This document shows, piece after piece, positions 43,178 to 52,020 of a DNA stretch of 64,000 nucleotides. This DNA comes from Streptomyces sp. SA15 (GTDB lineage: Bacteria; Actinomycetota; Actinomycetes; Streptomycetales; Streptomycetaceae): positions 477,135 to 541,134 of the forward strand of contig NZ_NTGE01000099.1 in assembly GCF_002291145.1 (NCBI RefSeq), written 5' to 3'. Below the pieces are notes generated by a model. That model saw only the letters and a list, made by a program, of their open reading frames with translations. It ran no database searches and was not told the origin of the DNA. A program made the position numbers and the translations under genes. The stretch's first letter is position 1. Every line of letters starts with the position of its first letter.

Positions 43178-44181
43178 CAGCTCTCGGCCTCCCACTGCAG
43201 ACGCCCCACGGCGTCCAGGATCCGGTCCACGCCGGGCAGGTGGTGACGCTCCAGCATCGGCGGCGGGTAGGGGATGTCGAACCCGGTCACGCGCAGCACC
43301 GGCGCCTCCAGGTAGTGGAAGCAGCGCTCCGTGACACGGGCCGCGATCTCCCCTCCCGGGCCGCCGAACCCACCCGACTCGTGTACGACGACCGCTCGCC
43401 CGGTCCGCCGTACCGAGGCGCAGACCGTCTCGTCGTCGAAGGGCACCAGGGAGCGCAGGTCGACGACTTCGAGGTCCCAGCCCTCGTCCCGTGCCGCCTC
43501 GGCGGCTTCGAGGCAGACGGGCACGGACGGTCCGTACGTGATGAGCGTGGCGCTCCGGCCCGAGCGCCGCACCACCGCGCGGCCAATCGGTTCAACGGTC
43601 TGCGGCTCGTCCGGGTTCCAGGAGTCCTTCGACCAGTACAGGCGCTTGGGCTCCAGGAAGACGACCGGGTCGTCGGAGGCGATGGCGGCGCGCAGCAGGC
43701 CGTAGGCGTCGGCGACGGTCGCGGGCGTGACGACATGGAGCCCCGGAGTCGCCATGTAGTACGCCTCGGACGAGTCGCTGTGGTGCTCGACGCCGCCGAT
43801 GCCGCCGCCGTAGGGCACGCGGATGGTGATCGGGAGCGGCATCGCGCCGCGCGTGCGGTTGCGCATCCGGGAGACGTGGCTGATCAGCTGCTCGAAGGCG
43901 GGGTACGCGAAGGCGTCGAACTGCATCTCCACGACCGGCCTGAGCCCGTACATCGCCATGCCGACGGCCGTGCCGAGGATGCCCGCCTCGGCCAGCGGGG
44001 TGTCCGTGCAGCGGTCCTCGCCGAACTCCTTGGCGAGGCCGTCGGTGACCCGGAAGACCCCGCCGAGGGTGCCGACGTCCTCGCCCATGACGTGCACGGC
44101 CGGGTCGGCGGCCATGGCGTCGCGCATCGCGCGCGTGAGGGCCTGCGCCATGGTGGCGGGCTTGAGGGCGACGGTGGTCAT
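43177..44181 (-). CDS. bkdB2: 2-oxoacid dehydrogenase E1 component, beta subunit, cluster 2
   Basis: From ATG 44181, overlapping the E1-alpha stop, come 334 residues of a transketolase-type E1-beta: VMGEDVGTLGGVFRVTDGL, DTPLAEAGILGTAVGMAMYGLRPVVE, VPYGGGIGGVEHHSDSSEA and a C-terminal domain with VVVHESGGFGGPGGEI. It is clearly homologous to the cluster 1 subunit but diverged along its length, so the two complexes probably prefer different 2-oxoacids. Confidence 0.93.
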   Translation of the reverse strand: MTTVALKPATMAQALTRAMRDAMAADPAVHVMGEDVGTLGGVFRVTDGLAKEFGEDRCTDTPLAEAGILGTAVGMAMYGLRPVVEMQFDAFAYPAFEQLISHVSRMRNRTRGAMPLPITIRVPYGGGIGGVEHHSDSSEAYYMATPGLHVVTPATVADAYGLLRAAIASDDPVVFLEPKRLYWSKDSWNPDEPQTVEPIGRAVVRRSGRSATLITYGPSVPVCLEAAEAARDEGWDLEVVDLRSLVPFDDETVCASVRRTGRAVVVHESGGFGGPGGEIAARVTERCFHYLEAPVLRVTGFDIPYPPPMLERHHLPGVDRILDAVGRLQWEAES

Positions 44182-45314
44182 CGGTGCGTCCCCTCCCGCT
44201 CGGCCTCGATCTCGGCCCGCAACTGGTCCTGCTGCTCGCGCAGTTGCTCGGTGGGCTCGCCGTACACGTGCGCGAACAGGTCCATGGGGTCGAGCACCGG
44301 GTCCTGGTTCATGCGCTCGCGCAGGTCGGCGGCCATGGCCTCGGCGGCGTCCCACGCGGCTTGTTTCGCGTCCTCGTCGAGCAGGCCGCGCTCGGTCAGC
44401 TCGTGCTCCAGGAGTGCTATCGGGTCGTGTTCCCGCCAGGCGGCGACCTCGGTGTCCTGGCGGTAGCGGGTCGCGTCGTCGGCGTTGGTGTGGGCGTCGA
44501 CGCGGTACGTGATCGCCTCGATCAGGGTGGGGCCGCCTCCCGCGCGCGCGTGGCGCACGGCGTCGGTGAGGACCTCGTGGACGGCGGCGGCGTCGTTGCC
44601 GTCGACCAGGCGGCCGGGCATGCCGTAGCCGACGGCCTTGTGGGCCAGCGACGGGGCCGCGGTCTGCTTGGCGAGCGGGACGGAGATCGCGAAGCCGTTG
44701 TTCTGGACCAGGAAGACGACCGGGGCCTGCCAGACGGCGGCGAAGTTCAGCGCCTCGTGGAAGTCGCCCTCGCTGGAGCCGCCGTCGCCGACCATCGCCA
44801 GCGCGACCACGTCGTCGCCCTTGAGACGGGCGGCGTGCGCGAGGCCGACGGCGTGCGGGAGCTGGGTGGCGAGCGGGGTGCACAGGGGGGCCACGCGGTG
44901 CTCGCGCGGGTCGTACCCGGTGTGCCAGTCGCCGCGCAGGAGGGTGAGGGCCTGCACGGGGTCCACGCCGCGGGCCACGGCGGCGAGGGTGTCGCGGTAG
45001 CTGGGGAAGAGCCAGTCGCGCTCCTGAAGAGCGAGCGCGGCGGCGACCTCGCAGGCCTCCTGGCCGGTGCTCGAGGGGTAGACGGCCAGTCGGCCCTGTT
45101 TGGTGAGCGCGGTGGCCTGCGCGTTGTACCGACGGCCGCGCACCAGCTCGGCGTACAGGCGGCGCAGCAGGCCGGGGTCGGCCTCGGCGGCCGCCTCCGT
45201 GCCGCAGACGCGGTACGGCTCCGCGTCGGGCAGCAGCGGCGCGGGGTCGGTGCGGGGCTGCCAGGCGGGCGGCGGCGACGGCCGATACGCGCCTCGCTGC
45301 TCCATGACCGTCAT
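44178..45314 (-). CDS. bkdA2: 2-oxoacid dehydrogenase E1 component, alpha subunit, cluster 2
   Basis: GAGGAGGTGCC precedes the ATG at 45314; 378 residues follow. The thiamine-diphosphate motif starts GDGGSSEGDFHEALNFAAVW and ends LVQNNGFAIS, and DAHTNADDATRYR marks the later loop. It lacks the basic extension of the cluster 1 copy. Upstream are a PaaR-like box and a 13-bp inverted repeat shared with the divergent bkdR. Substrates may be branched-chain 2-oxoacids or, given the regulation, an aromatic 2-oxoacid. Confidence 0.93.
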   Translation of the reverse strand: MTVMEQRGAYRPSPPPAWQPRTDPAPLLPDAEPYRVCGTEAAAEADPGLLRRLYAELVRGRRYNAQATALTKQGRLAVYPSSTGQEACEVAAALALQERDWLFPSYRDTLAAVARGVDPVQALTLLRGDWHTGYDPREHRVAPLCTPLATQLPHAVGLAHAARLKGDDVVALAMVGDGGSSEGDFHEALNFAAVWQAPVVFLVQNNGFAISVPLAKQTAAPSLAHKAVGYGMPGRLVDGNDAAAVHEVLTDAVRHARAGGGPTLIEAITYRVDAHTNADDATRYRQDTEVAAWREHDPIALLEHELTERGLLDEDAKQAAWDAAEAMAADLRERMNQDPVLDPMDLFAHVYGEPTEQLREQQDQLRAEIEAEREGTHR

Positions 45315-45373
45315 GACGGCACCTCCTCGTGGGAGCGGCTTCCGGCGCACCACGGGTGTGATGCGCCTCACCT

Positions 45374-45387
45374 ACCGATTGTTCGGT
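45374..45387. promoter_or_regulatory. PaaR-like operator before bkdA2
   Basis: ACCGATTGTTCGGT has the same ACCGA-N4-TCGGT arms as the sites at 48220 and 53060; only the central CG is changed to TG. It lies 59 bp before the bkdA2 start and 101 bp before bkdR. Confidence 0.65.
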
Positions 45388-45414
45388 CGTCGGCACATTT
45401 TGGCTACAGGCACC

Positions 45415-45450
45415 CTCAGGCTGTGGACAAACGGTTCTCCACAGCCTGAG
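45415..45450. promoter_or_regulatory. 13-bp inverted repeat between bkdA2 and bkdR
   Basis: CTCAGGCTGTGGA (45415-45427) and TCCACAGCCTGAG (45438-45450) are exact complements with a 10-bp spacer, 38 bp before the bkdR start. It could be an operator of BkdR or an RNA hairpin in its leader. Part of it, TGTGGACAA (45422-45430), is also a DnaA-box word. Confidence 0.6.
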
Positions 45451-45488
45451 ATGGACGCAGTACGTCCACGGCGGAGAGGCGGGAGGAC

Positions 45489-45989
45489 ATGGCACCTGAA
45501 CAAATGGCCGAGAGCCCGGACGGCAGCGGCCCCTTGTCGGCCCCTCGTCCCCTCGACGCCATTGATCAGGACATCCTCCACATGCTCCAGGCGGACGGCC
45601 GCGCCTCGATACGGTCGGTCGCCGAACGGGTCCACGTCTCCCGCGCCAACGCCTACGCACGGATCAACCGCCTCATCGAGGACGGCGTCATCCGCGGCTT
45701 CGGCGCCCGCGTGAACCATGAACGCGCCGGGCACGGCACTTCGGCGTACATCACTCTGAAGATCGTCCAGAACTCCTGGCGCACGGTGCGCGAGCAGCTC
45801 AGGCAGTTGCCCGGCGCCTCGCACATCGCCCTGGTGGGCGGCGACTTCGACGTCCTGCTGCTGGTGCACACGCCCGACAACAGGGCGCTGCGCGAGCTGG
45901 TGCTGACCCGGCTCCAGGCGATTCCCGAAGTGCTCAGTACGCGCACGCTGCTGGTGTTCGAGGAGGAGGACCTGGAGCCGCAGGGCTGA
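45489..45989 (+). CDS. bkdR: Lrp/AsnC-family regulator, BkdR-like
   Basis: This protein of 166 residues has an Lrp HTH (DAIDQDILHMLQADGRASIRSVAERVHVSRANAYARINRLIEDG in pieces, about 18-65) and a RAM ligand domain (about 80-160, with HIALVGGDFDVLLLVHTPD). It is divergent from the bkdA2 operon, the position of BkdR regulators that adjust branched-chain keto-acid dehydrogenase expression to amino acids. Such proteins form octamers that wrap DNA, so the AT-rich palindrome before cluster 1 is another possible target. Confidence 0.9.
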   Translation: MAPEQMAESPDGSGPLSAPRPLDAIDQDILHMLQADGRASIRSVAERVHVSRANAYARINRLIEDGVIRGFGARVNHERAGHGTSAYITLKIVQNSWRTVREQLRQLPGASHIALVGGDFDVLLLVHTPDNRALRELVLTRLQAIPEVLSTRTLLVFEEEDLEPQG

Positions 45990-46023
45990 GATTTCCGGTC
46001 CCCCTGTACTCCTTGCGGCCCTT

Positions 46024-46069
46024 CAGTGCTCGTTTCAGTGCTGGTTTCAGTGCTGGTTTCCGTGCTCGT
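46024..46069. repeat. 12-bp tandem repeat at the 3' end of paaR
   Basis: TTTCAGTGCTGG-type units repeat about four times from 46024 to 46069. They overlap the paaR stop at 46047-46049, so the last codons may be repeat-derived. Confidence 0.65.
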
Positions 46070-46649
46070 TGCGCAGTCCCGAGAACACCAACTGCACGAC
46101 GGCATCGGCGACTTCCCGCTCGCTCATGCCCCGCCCGTCCGGCCGGTACCACTCCACGATGGAGTTGATCATTCCGAAGACCAGCCGGGTCGCGAGCCGC
46201 ACCTCCACGTCGCCGCGCACGTCCCCGTCGGCCGCCGCCGCCTTCAGCAGCTCGGCGACCCGATGGTCGAAGTCGCGGCGCCGCTCCAGCGCCCATCGCT
46301 CGGTGCCCGTGTTACCGCGCACGCGCAGCAGCAGTGTCACGTACGGCAGTTCGGCTATGAGCACCTCGACCATGCGCCGTACGACGTACTCCAGGCGCTC
46401 GGCAGCGGGCCCCACGCGCGCGTGCTCCTCGTCGAGGATCCCGAAGAGCCCGTCGATGGCCCGGCTCACGGCCCGGCGCAGCAGTTCCTCCTTACCGGCC
46501 ACATGGTGGTAGATCGACGACTTGGAGATGCCGGCCGCCTTGGAGAGGTGCTCCATGGAGGTGCCGTCGTAGCCGCGCTCGTTGAAGACCCGGACGGCGA
46601 CGGACAGCAGCGTCTGAGGGGTGTACGTGTCGCGCTTGGCGGTCGTCAT
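46047..46649 (-). CDS. paaR: TetR-family repressor, PaaR-like
   Basis: The ATG at 46649 overlaps the paaH stop by ATGA. The 200 residues start with a TetR HTH (YTPQTLLSVAVRVFNERGYDGTSMEHLSKAAGISKSSIYHH in pieces, about 8-50) and continue with a helical ligand domain. Encoded in the paaH operon beside paaN, it is best read as the phenylacetyl-CoA-responsive repressor of the paa genes. The ACCG-N6-CGGT palindromes at 48220 and 53060 are its likely operators, with a third near bkdA2. Confidence 0.85.
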   Translation of the reverse strand: MTTAKRDTYTPQTLLSVAVRVFNERGYDGTSMEHLSKAAGISKSSIYHHVAGKEELLRRAVSRAIDGLFGILDEEHARVGPAAERLEYVVRRMVEVLIAELPYVTLLLRVRGNTGTERWALERRRDFDHRVAELLKAAAADGDVRGDVEVRLATRLVFGMINSIVEWYRPDGRGMSEREVADAVVQLVFSGLRNEHGNQH

Positions 46650-48163
46650 GAGGTGCTGCCCTCCCGCTTGTCGGTGGCGTACGCGTGGCGGTACAGCGCG
46701 AGGGACGGCGCGTAGCGCCCCGAGGGGTCGCGCAGGTGCAGGTCGTCGAGGAGGGCGTAGGCCCAGTTGCGGCCGAGTCTGCGGCTCCATTCGAAGGGCC
46801 CGAGCGGGTAGTTGACGCCCAGGCGCATGGCGGTGTCGACGTCCTCCTCGGTGGCCACGCCCTTGGCGACCGCGTCGTGCGCCAGGTCGACGATCCGCGC
46901 GACCGTACGGGCGACGATCATGCCGGGGACGTCGCCGATGACGCTGACCTGCTTGCCGAGCGCCTGGAAGAGGCCAATGGCCTCGGAGAGCGTCTGGGGC
47001 GAGGTGTCCTGGGATGCGGACAGGGCGATGCGGGTGGCCCGGCGGTAGTCGAGCGCGAGGTCGAAGTAGACGACGTCCCGGAACTCGACCGAGGTCTGGC
47101 CGTCGGCGAGCGCGAGCTGGCCGCCGCTGGGCAGCACCAGTCGGCTGCCGTGGTCCTCTTCCTCCTCACGGACCTGGATGCCCGCCTCGCGGATCAGGGC
47201 CGGCAGTTCGCAGGCGGGGCCCAGGTCGCCCTCGGCGACGACGTACGCGGGCGGCTGGGCCCGCTCCGCGGTGTGCGGCTCGGCCCCCTCGGAGCCCTCG
47301 GAGTAGTCGTACCAGCCGTGCCCGGTCTTGCGGCCGAGGCGGCCCGACTCCACGAGGCGCCGCTGGGCGAGCGAGGGCGTGAACCGCACGTCCTGGAAGA
47401 AGGACTGCCACACGGAGTGGGTGACGGACTCGTTGACGTCCTGGCCGATGAGGTCGGTGAGTTCGAAGGCGCCCATCTTGAAGCCGCCGCACTCGCGCAG
47501 CACGGCGTCGATGGTGGCGGGGTCCGCGCCCTGGGCCTCGTAGACCGCGAAGGCCTCGGCGTAGAAGGGCCGCGCGATGCGGTTGACGATGAAGCCGGGG
47601 GTGTCGGCGCAGGCGACCGGCGTCTTGCCCCAGGCGCGTGCCGTCTCGTACGCGCGCGTGGCCGACGTGACGTCGCTGGCGGACCCGGAGACGACCTCGA
47701 CCAGCGGCAGCAGCGGCGCGGGGTTGAAGAAGTGCAGGCCCACGAAGCGGCCGGGGTTGCGCAACGCGCCGCCGATCGCGGTGACCGACAGGGAGGAGGT
47801 GTTGGTGGCGAGCAGACAGTCCTCGCCGACGACGTCCTCCAGCTCCCGCAGCAGCTCCTGTTTGACGTCCAGCCGCTCCAGGACGGCCTCGACGACCAGG
47901 GCGCAGTCCGCGAGGTCGGCGAGGCGCTCGGCGGGCAGCAGACGGGCGCGGGCGGCGTCCCGGTCGGCGGCGCCGAGCCGGTCCTTCTCGACGAGCCGGT
48001 CGAGCCGGGCGCCGATCGCCGCGGCGGCCTCCCGCGCGCGGCCGGGGACTGCGTCGTACAGCCTTACGGAATGGCCGGCGACCAGCGCGACCTGGGCGAT
48101 GCCCTGGCCCATGGTGCCGGTGCCGACGACGGCCACGGGGCTGCTGAGGTCGAGTGCTGTCAT
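46646..48163 (-). CDS. paaH: 3-hydroxyacyl-CoA dehydrogenase, phenylacetate pathway type
   Basis: This 505-residue protein has an NAD-binding 3HCDH domain (VVGTGTMGQGIAQVALVAGH, about 11-30; TNTSSLSVT; HFFNPAPLLPLVEVV) with one C-terminal domain near 185-285 (ADTPGFIVNRIARPF) and a second, weaker repeat near 400-490 (VPGMIVARTVARIV). Two such domains and the paa context fit PaaH, which oxidises 3-hydroxyadipyl-CoA late in phenylacetate breakdown. It is cotranscribed with the TetR gene and divergent from paaN. Confidence 0.9.
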   Translation of the reverse strand: MTALDLSSPVAVVGTGTMGQGIAQVALVAGHSVRLYDAVPGRAREAAAAIGARLDRLVEKDRLGAADRDAARARLLPAERLADLADCALVVEAVLERLDVKQELLRELEDVVGEDCLLATNTSSLSVTAIGGALRNPGRFVGLHFFNPAPLLPLVEVVSGSASDVTSATRAYETARAWGKTPVACADTPGFIVNRIARPFYAEAFAVYEAQGADPATIDAVLRECGGFKMGAFELTDLIGQDVNESVTHSVWQSFFQDVRFTPSLAQRRLVESGRLGRKTGHGWYDYSEGSEGAEPHTAERAQPPAYVVAEGDLGPACELPALIREAGIQVREEEEDHGSRLVLPSGGQLALADGQTSVEFRDVVYFDLALDYRRATRIALSASQDTSPQTLSEAIGLFQALGKQVSVIGDVPGMIVARTVARIVDLAHDAVAKGVATEEDVDTAMRLGVNYPLGPFEWSRRLGRNWAYALLDDLHLRDPSGRYAPSLALYRHAYATDKREGSTS

Positions 48164-48219
48164 GTGCGCGATCCTCCCGCACGGGGTTTTCCACAGATGC
48201 GGCAGGCCCCCTTGTCCCG

Positions 48220-48233
48220 ACCGATCGTTCGGT
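48220..48233. promoter_or_regulatory. PaaR-like operator between paaH and paaN
   Basis: ACCGATCGTTCGGT fits the ACCGNNCGNNCGGT core recalled for actinobacterial PaaR. It is centred in the divergent gap, 56 bp from paaH and 88 bp from paaN. Confidence 0.8.
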
Positions 48234-48321
48234 TACTCTAACTCTGTCGGACTGTCCCTGCCCAGGTTTCTGCCCAGGTCATGAACTCGACGAAGAGTTC
48301 TTGAGACGAGGAGTTGGCACC

Positions 48322-50013
48322 ATGACCGCCGCACTCACGGCGCACGAGCTGATCGCCCGGCACCGGCCCACCCTCGACCAGGCGCTGGAAGCGATCCGCA
48401 CGCGCGCGTACTGGTCCCCGCACCCCGAACACCCCAAGGCCTACGGCGAGAACGGCAGCCTGGACGCGGCGGCGGGCAAGGCCGCCTTCGACGCCCTCCT
48501 GGGCAACCGCCTCGCCCTCGCCCAGCCCGGCACGGACGACTGGGTGGGCGGCGAGGTCTCCCCGTACGGCATCGAGCTGGGCGTGGAGTACCCGCACGCG
48601 GACATCGACGTGCTGCTGCCCGCCATGAAGGCCGGCCAGCGGCAGTGGCGGGACGCGGGCGCGGAAATGCGCGCGGTGATCTGTCTGGAGATCCTCAAGC
48701 GGATCAGCGACCGGACGCACCAGTTCGCGCACGCGGTCATGCACACCTCCGGCCAGGCCTTCATGATGGCCTTCCAGGCGGGCGGCCCGCACGCGCAGGA
48801 CCGCGGCCTGGAAGCGGTGGCGTACGCGTACGTGGAGCAGGTCCGCACGCCCGACACGGCGGAGTGGACCAAGCCCCAGGGCAAGCGCGACCCGCTGGTG
48901 CTGAACAAGCAGTTCACGCCGGTCCCGCGCGGGATCGCGCTGGTCATCGGCTGCAACACCTTCCCGACGTGGAACGGCTATCCGGGCCTGTTCGCCTCCC
49001 TCGCCACCGGCAACGCGGTCCTGGTGAAGCCCCACCCGCGCGCGGTACTGCCGCTCGCCCTCACCGTGCTGGTCGCGCGCGAGGTGCTCGCCGAGGCCGG
49101 CTTCGACCCGAACCTGGTGGCGCTGACCGCCGAGCGTCCCGGTGAGGGCATCGCGAAGACGCTGGCCACGCGCCCGGAGATCCGGATCATCGACTACACG
49201 GGCTCGACGGCGTTCGGCGAGTGGCTGGAGGAGAACGCCCGCCAGGCGCAGGTCTACACGGAGAAGGCCGGCGTCAACACGGTGGTCGTGGAATCGACCG
49301 GCGACTACAAGGGGATGCTCGCCAACCTCGCCTTCTCACTGTCGCTGTACAGCGGCCAGATGTGCACGACCCCGCAGAATCTGCTCGTCCCCCGCGACGG
49401 CATCCGCACCGACCAGGGCCCCAAGTCCTTCGACGAGGTCGTCGCCGACCTCGCCCGCTCGGTCGAAGGCCTCCTCGGCGACGACGCGCGCGCGAACGCC
49501 CTGCTGGGCGCCATCGTCAACCCGGACGTCAAGGCCCGGCTGGAGTCCGCGGCGGGTCTGGGCGAGGTCGCCCTCGCCTCGCGGGAGGTCGCCAACCCGG
49601 AGTTCCCGGACGCGGTCGTCCGGACGCCCGTGATCGTGAAGCTGGACGGCGCCAAGCCGGACGACGAGGCCGCCTACATGAGCGAATGCTTCGGGCCGGT
49701 CTCCTTCGCCGTAGCGGTCGACTCGGCGGCGGACGCGGTGCAGCTGCTGCGCCGCACGATCCGCGAGAAGGGCGCGATGACCGTAGGCGCGTACACCACC
49801 GACGAGGCGTTCGAACAGGCCGTGCGGGAGGTCTGTCTCGAGGAGGCCGCCCAGCTGTCGCTGAACCTCACGGGCGGCGTGTACGTCAACCAGACGGCCG
49901 CCTTCTCCGACCTGCACGGCTCGGGCGGCAACCCGGCGGCCAACGCGGCGCTCACCGACGGGGCGTTCGTGGCGAACCGCTTCCGGGTGGTCGAGGTACG
50001 CCGGCAGGCCTAG
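48322..50013 (+). CDS. paaN: Phenylacetate degradation protein PaaN (aldehyde dehydrogenase type)
   Basis: GAGGAG precedes the ATG at 48322. The 563 residues match the stand-alone PaaN group of the aldehyde dehydrogenase fold: an N-terminal region with TRAYWSPHPEHPKAYGENG, cofactor-site GCNTFPTWNGYPG and IDYTGSTAFGEWLEENA, and the catalytic Cys in LYSGQMCTTPQN. It oxidises the open-ring semialdehyde of the pathway. The MaoC-like hydratase domain of proteobacterial PaaZ is absent. The PaaR-like operator lies 88 bp upstream. Confidence 0.92.
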   Translation: MTAALTAHELIARHRPTLDQALEAIRTRAYWSPHPEHPKAYGENGSLDAAAGKAAFDALLGNRLALAQPGTDDWVGGEVSPYGIELGVEYPHADIDVLLPAMKAGQRQWRDAGAEMRAVICLEILKRISDRTHQFAHAVMHTSGQAFMMAFQAGGPHAQDRGLEAVAYAYVEQVRTPDTAEWTKPQGKRDPLVLNKQFTPVPRGIALVIGCNTFPTWNGYPGLFASLATGNAVLVKPHPRAVLPLALTVLVAREVLAEAGFDPNLVALTAERPGEGIAKTLATRPEIRIIDYTGSTAFGEWLEENARQAQVYTEKAGVNTVVVESTGDYKGMLANLAFSLSLYSGQMCTTPQNLLVPRDGIRTDQGPKSFDEVVADLARSVEGLLGDDARANALLGAIVNPDVKARLESAAGLGEVALASREVANPEFPDAVVRTPVIVKLDGAKPDDEAAYMSECFGPVSFAVAVDSAADAVQLLRRTIREKGAMTVGAYTTDEAFEQAVREVCLEEAAQLSLNLTGGVYVNQTAAFSDLHGSGGNPAANAALTDGAFVANRFRVVEVRRQA

Positions 50014-50053
50014 CGGAACTACACGTCCAGGTCCTCTCGTCACAGCTCAGGAG

Positions 50054-50809
50054 CTAGCTGATCGCGCCCCCGGTGGCGCTCCAGTGGTACAGCGTCATGG
50101 CCACGCTGGTGGCGAGGTTGTAGCTGGAGACATGGGGGCGCATCGGCAGTGCCACCAGGTGGTCGGCACGCGCGCGTAGTGCGGCGGACAACCCGATGCG
50201 CTCGGAGCCGAAGGCGAGGACGGCGTCGTCCGGCAGCTTGGTGCCTCGGATGTCGTCGCCCTCCGGGTCGAGCGCGAACACCGGCCCGGACGGCAGTTCG
50301 TCGACGGTCAGCCGTTCCACGGCGGTCGCGAAGTGCAGGCCGGCTCCGCCGCGTACGACCGTGGGGTGCCAGGGGTCGAGCGTGCCCGTGGTGACCACGC
50401 CGGTCGCCCCGAAGCCGGCGGCCAGCCGGATCACCGCCCCCGCGTTGCCGAGGTTGCGCGGGTTGTCGAGGACCACGACGGGCGCGGTGCGGGGGGTGTG
50501 CGCCAGCTTCTCGAGGTTGGCCGCGCGGGAGGGCCGTACGGCCAGGGCGGCCACCGCGGTGGGGTGCGGGCGCGGGACCAGACTCCGGTACGTCGGCTCC
50601 GGCACCTGAGCCAGGAGGGCGTCCAGCATGCCCCGTACGTCCGGCGCCAGCTCGTCGGCGAGGGCGAGTGTGGCTTCCAGGTCGGCGGTGACCGCCACCG
50701 GGATCTCGGCCCCGAAGCGCACGGCGTGCTTGAGGGCGTGGAAGCCGTCGAGCAGCACCGAGGAGTCGGCGAGCCGGTGCCAGGCACCGACGGGATCCGT
50801 GACCGTCAT
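50054..50809 (-). CDS. TrmH/SpoU-family RNA methyltransferase
   Basis: The ATG at 50809 overlaps the stop of the HTTM gene. The 251 residues have the SPOUT motifs: VVLDNPRNLGNAGAVIRLAAGFGA (about 113-136), AFGSERIGLS, and LPMRPHVSSYNLATSVAMTLYHW, which form the knotted SAM site. An N-terminal substrate domain of about 100 residues is present. It methylates a ribose in tRNA or rRNA; which base is not known. It is the last gene of a three-gene operon with two membrane proteins. Confidence 0.92.
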   Translation of the reverse strand: MTVTDPVGAWHRLADSSVLLDGFHALKHAVRFGAEIPVAVTADLEATLALADELAPDVRGMLDALLAQVPEPTYRSLVPRPHPTAVAALAVRPSRAANLEKLAHTPRTAPVVVLDNPRNLGNAGAVIRLAAGFGATGVVTTGTLDPWHPTVVRGGAGLHFATAVERLTVDELPSGPVFALDPEGDDIRGTKLPDDAVLAFGSERIGLSAALRARADHLVALPMRPHVSSYNLATSVAMTLYHWSATGGAIS

Positions 50810-52020
50810 GCCGTGAAGCCTACGTGCGTGTGCTCGGGGTTCTCCGAGGTGCGCGGCTTCGGCAGCGTCGTACGGTCCCTGCCGGCCGGCAGCCGTCCAC
50901 GCGCGCGTGCCGCCCAGCCGCCCAGGCGGCGCAGGAACGATGTCGGCAGGAAGACCGCGTCGGCGGCGATCATCGCCAGGGAGAAGAAGGGCAGCCCGAG
51001 GATCACGGCTATCGCGGCGTGCTCAGTGATCATGACCGCCAACAGGACGTTCTTGACTCGCCTGTTGAACACCGTGAAGGGGAAGGCGACCTGCACGATG
51101 ACGGTGCCGTACGTCATCAGCATCACCATCGTGCCGCTGGCCGAGAACAGGTCGGCGAGGGCGGGCCAGGGGGAGAAGGAGTCGAGGTGGAGGGGGTAGT
51201 AGACGGCGGTGCCGTCCTGCCAGCGTGAGCCTTGGATCTTGTACCAGCCGGCCGTCGCGTAGATCAGACAGGCCTCGGCCATGATCACGAGCAGGGCGCC
51301 GTTGTGGACGATGTTGGCGATGACGTCGAGCAGGACCCGGGGCTCGCCGTTCCTCGCGCGGCGGTCCACCACCCACCACAGGGCCTGCGCGAGCCAGAAC
51401 GTCCACAGCAGCAGGGGCACGAACCATTCGGCGTCGAACAGTCGTCCCGACAGGGTCACCGCGACCAGAGCCAACCCGAGCACGCCCCACAGGGCCGGAC
51501 CGACCCGGTCCGCGACGTGCTCCCCACGCGCGCGTGCCTCTCGTCCACGCTGTGCCCGCCGCGCGTCCAGCGACCACACCTGGCCGCAGCGGGTGAACGC
51601 CAGGTAGATACACATCAGGTGCAGGACGTTGTCGCCGCCGTCCCCCATGAAGATGCTGCGGTTCTGCAGGGAGAGCACGCCGACCATGAAGAGCACGGAC
51701 ATCGTGCGGGTGCGCCAGCCCAGCAGCAGCAGGACGCCGGTCAGGATGGAGAGGGCGTACACGGTCTCGAACCAGAACTGGCCGTCGGACCACATCAGGG
51801 CCGTGAAGGCGCCGTTGGTCGAGACCAGCTGCTGGGCGAGGTCCCAGCTCCAGGGGCCGTCGGGGCCGTACAACTCCTGCCGGTGGGGGATCTCGCGCAG
51901 CAGGAACAGCAGCCAGGTCGCGCTGAAGCCGATACGGACCACGGCGGTCTGGTAGGGGCCGAGGGCCGCTTCGGTGACGCGGGCGATGGCGGTGGAGACA
52001 CACAGGGCGAATCGGTTCAC
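50806..52020 (-). CDS. HTTM-domain membrane protein (vitamin K-dependent carboxylase-like)
   Basis: A GTG at 52020 overlaps the DUF5819 stop. The 404 residues show about eight hydrophobic helices with the HTTM features RIGFSATWLLFLLREIPHRQELYG, LQNRSIFMGDGGDNVLHLMCIYLAF and YKIQGSRWQDGTAVYYPLHLDSF. HTTM proteins resemble the membrane part of gamma-carboxylase, but most bacterial members lack a proven reaction. Its tight coupling with a DUF5819 protein on one side and TrmH on the other suggests the two membrane proteins work together. Confidence 0.9.
   Translation of the reverse strand: MNRFALCVSTAIARVTEAALGPYQTAVVRIGFSATWLLFLLREIPHRQELYGPDGPWSWDLAQQLVSTNGAFTALMWSDGQFWFETVYALSILTGVLLLLGWRTRTMSVLFMVGVLSLQNRSIFMGDGGDNVLHLMCIYLAFTRCGQVWSLDARRAQRGREARARGEHVADRVGPALWGVLGLALVAVTLSGRLFDAEWFVPLLLWTFWLAQALWWVVDRRARNGEPRVLLDVIANIVHNGALLVIMAEACLIYATAGWYKIQGSRWQDGTAVYYPLHLDSFSPWPALADLFSASGTMVMLMTYGTVIVQVAFPFTVFNRRVKNVLLAVMITEHAAIAVILGLPFFSLAMIAADAVFLPTSFLRRLGGWAARARGRLPAGRDRTTLPKPRTSENPEHTHVGFTA

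Noticed and set aside
45653..46105. Leftward frame with STET repeats over the bkdR/paaR junction
   Set aside because: The repeat units come from the 12-bp tandem repeat; the frame is antisense to bkdR and has no ribosome site.
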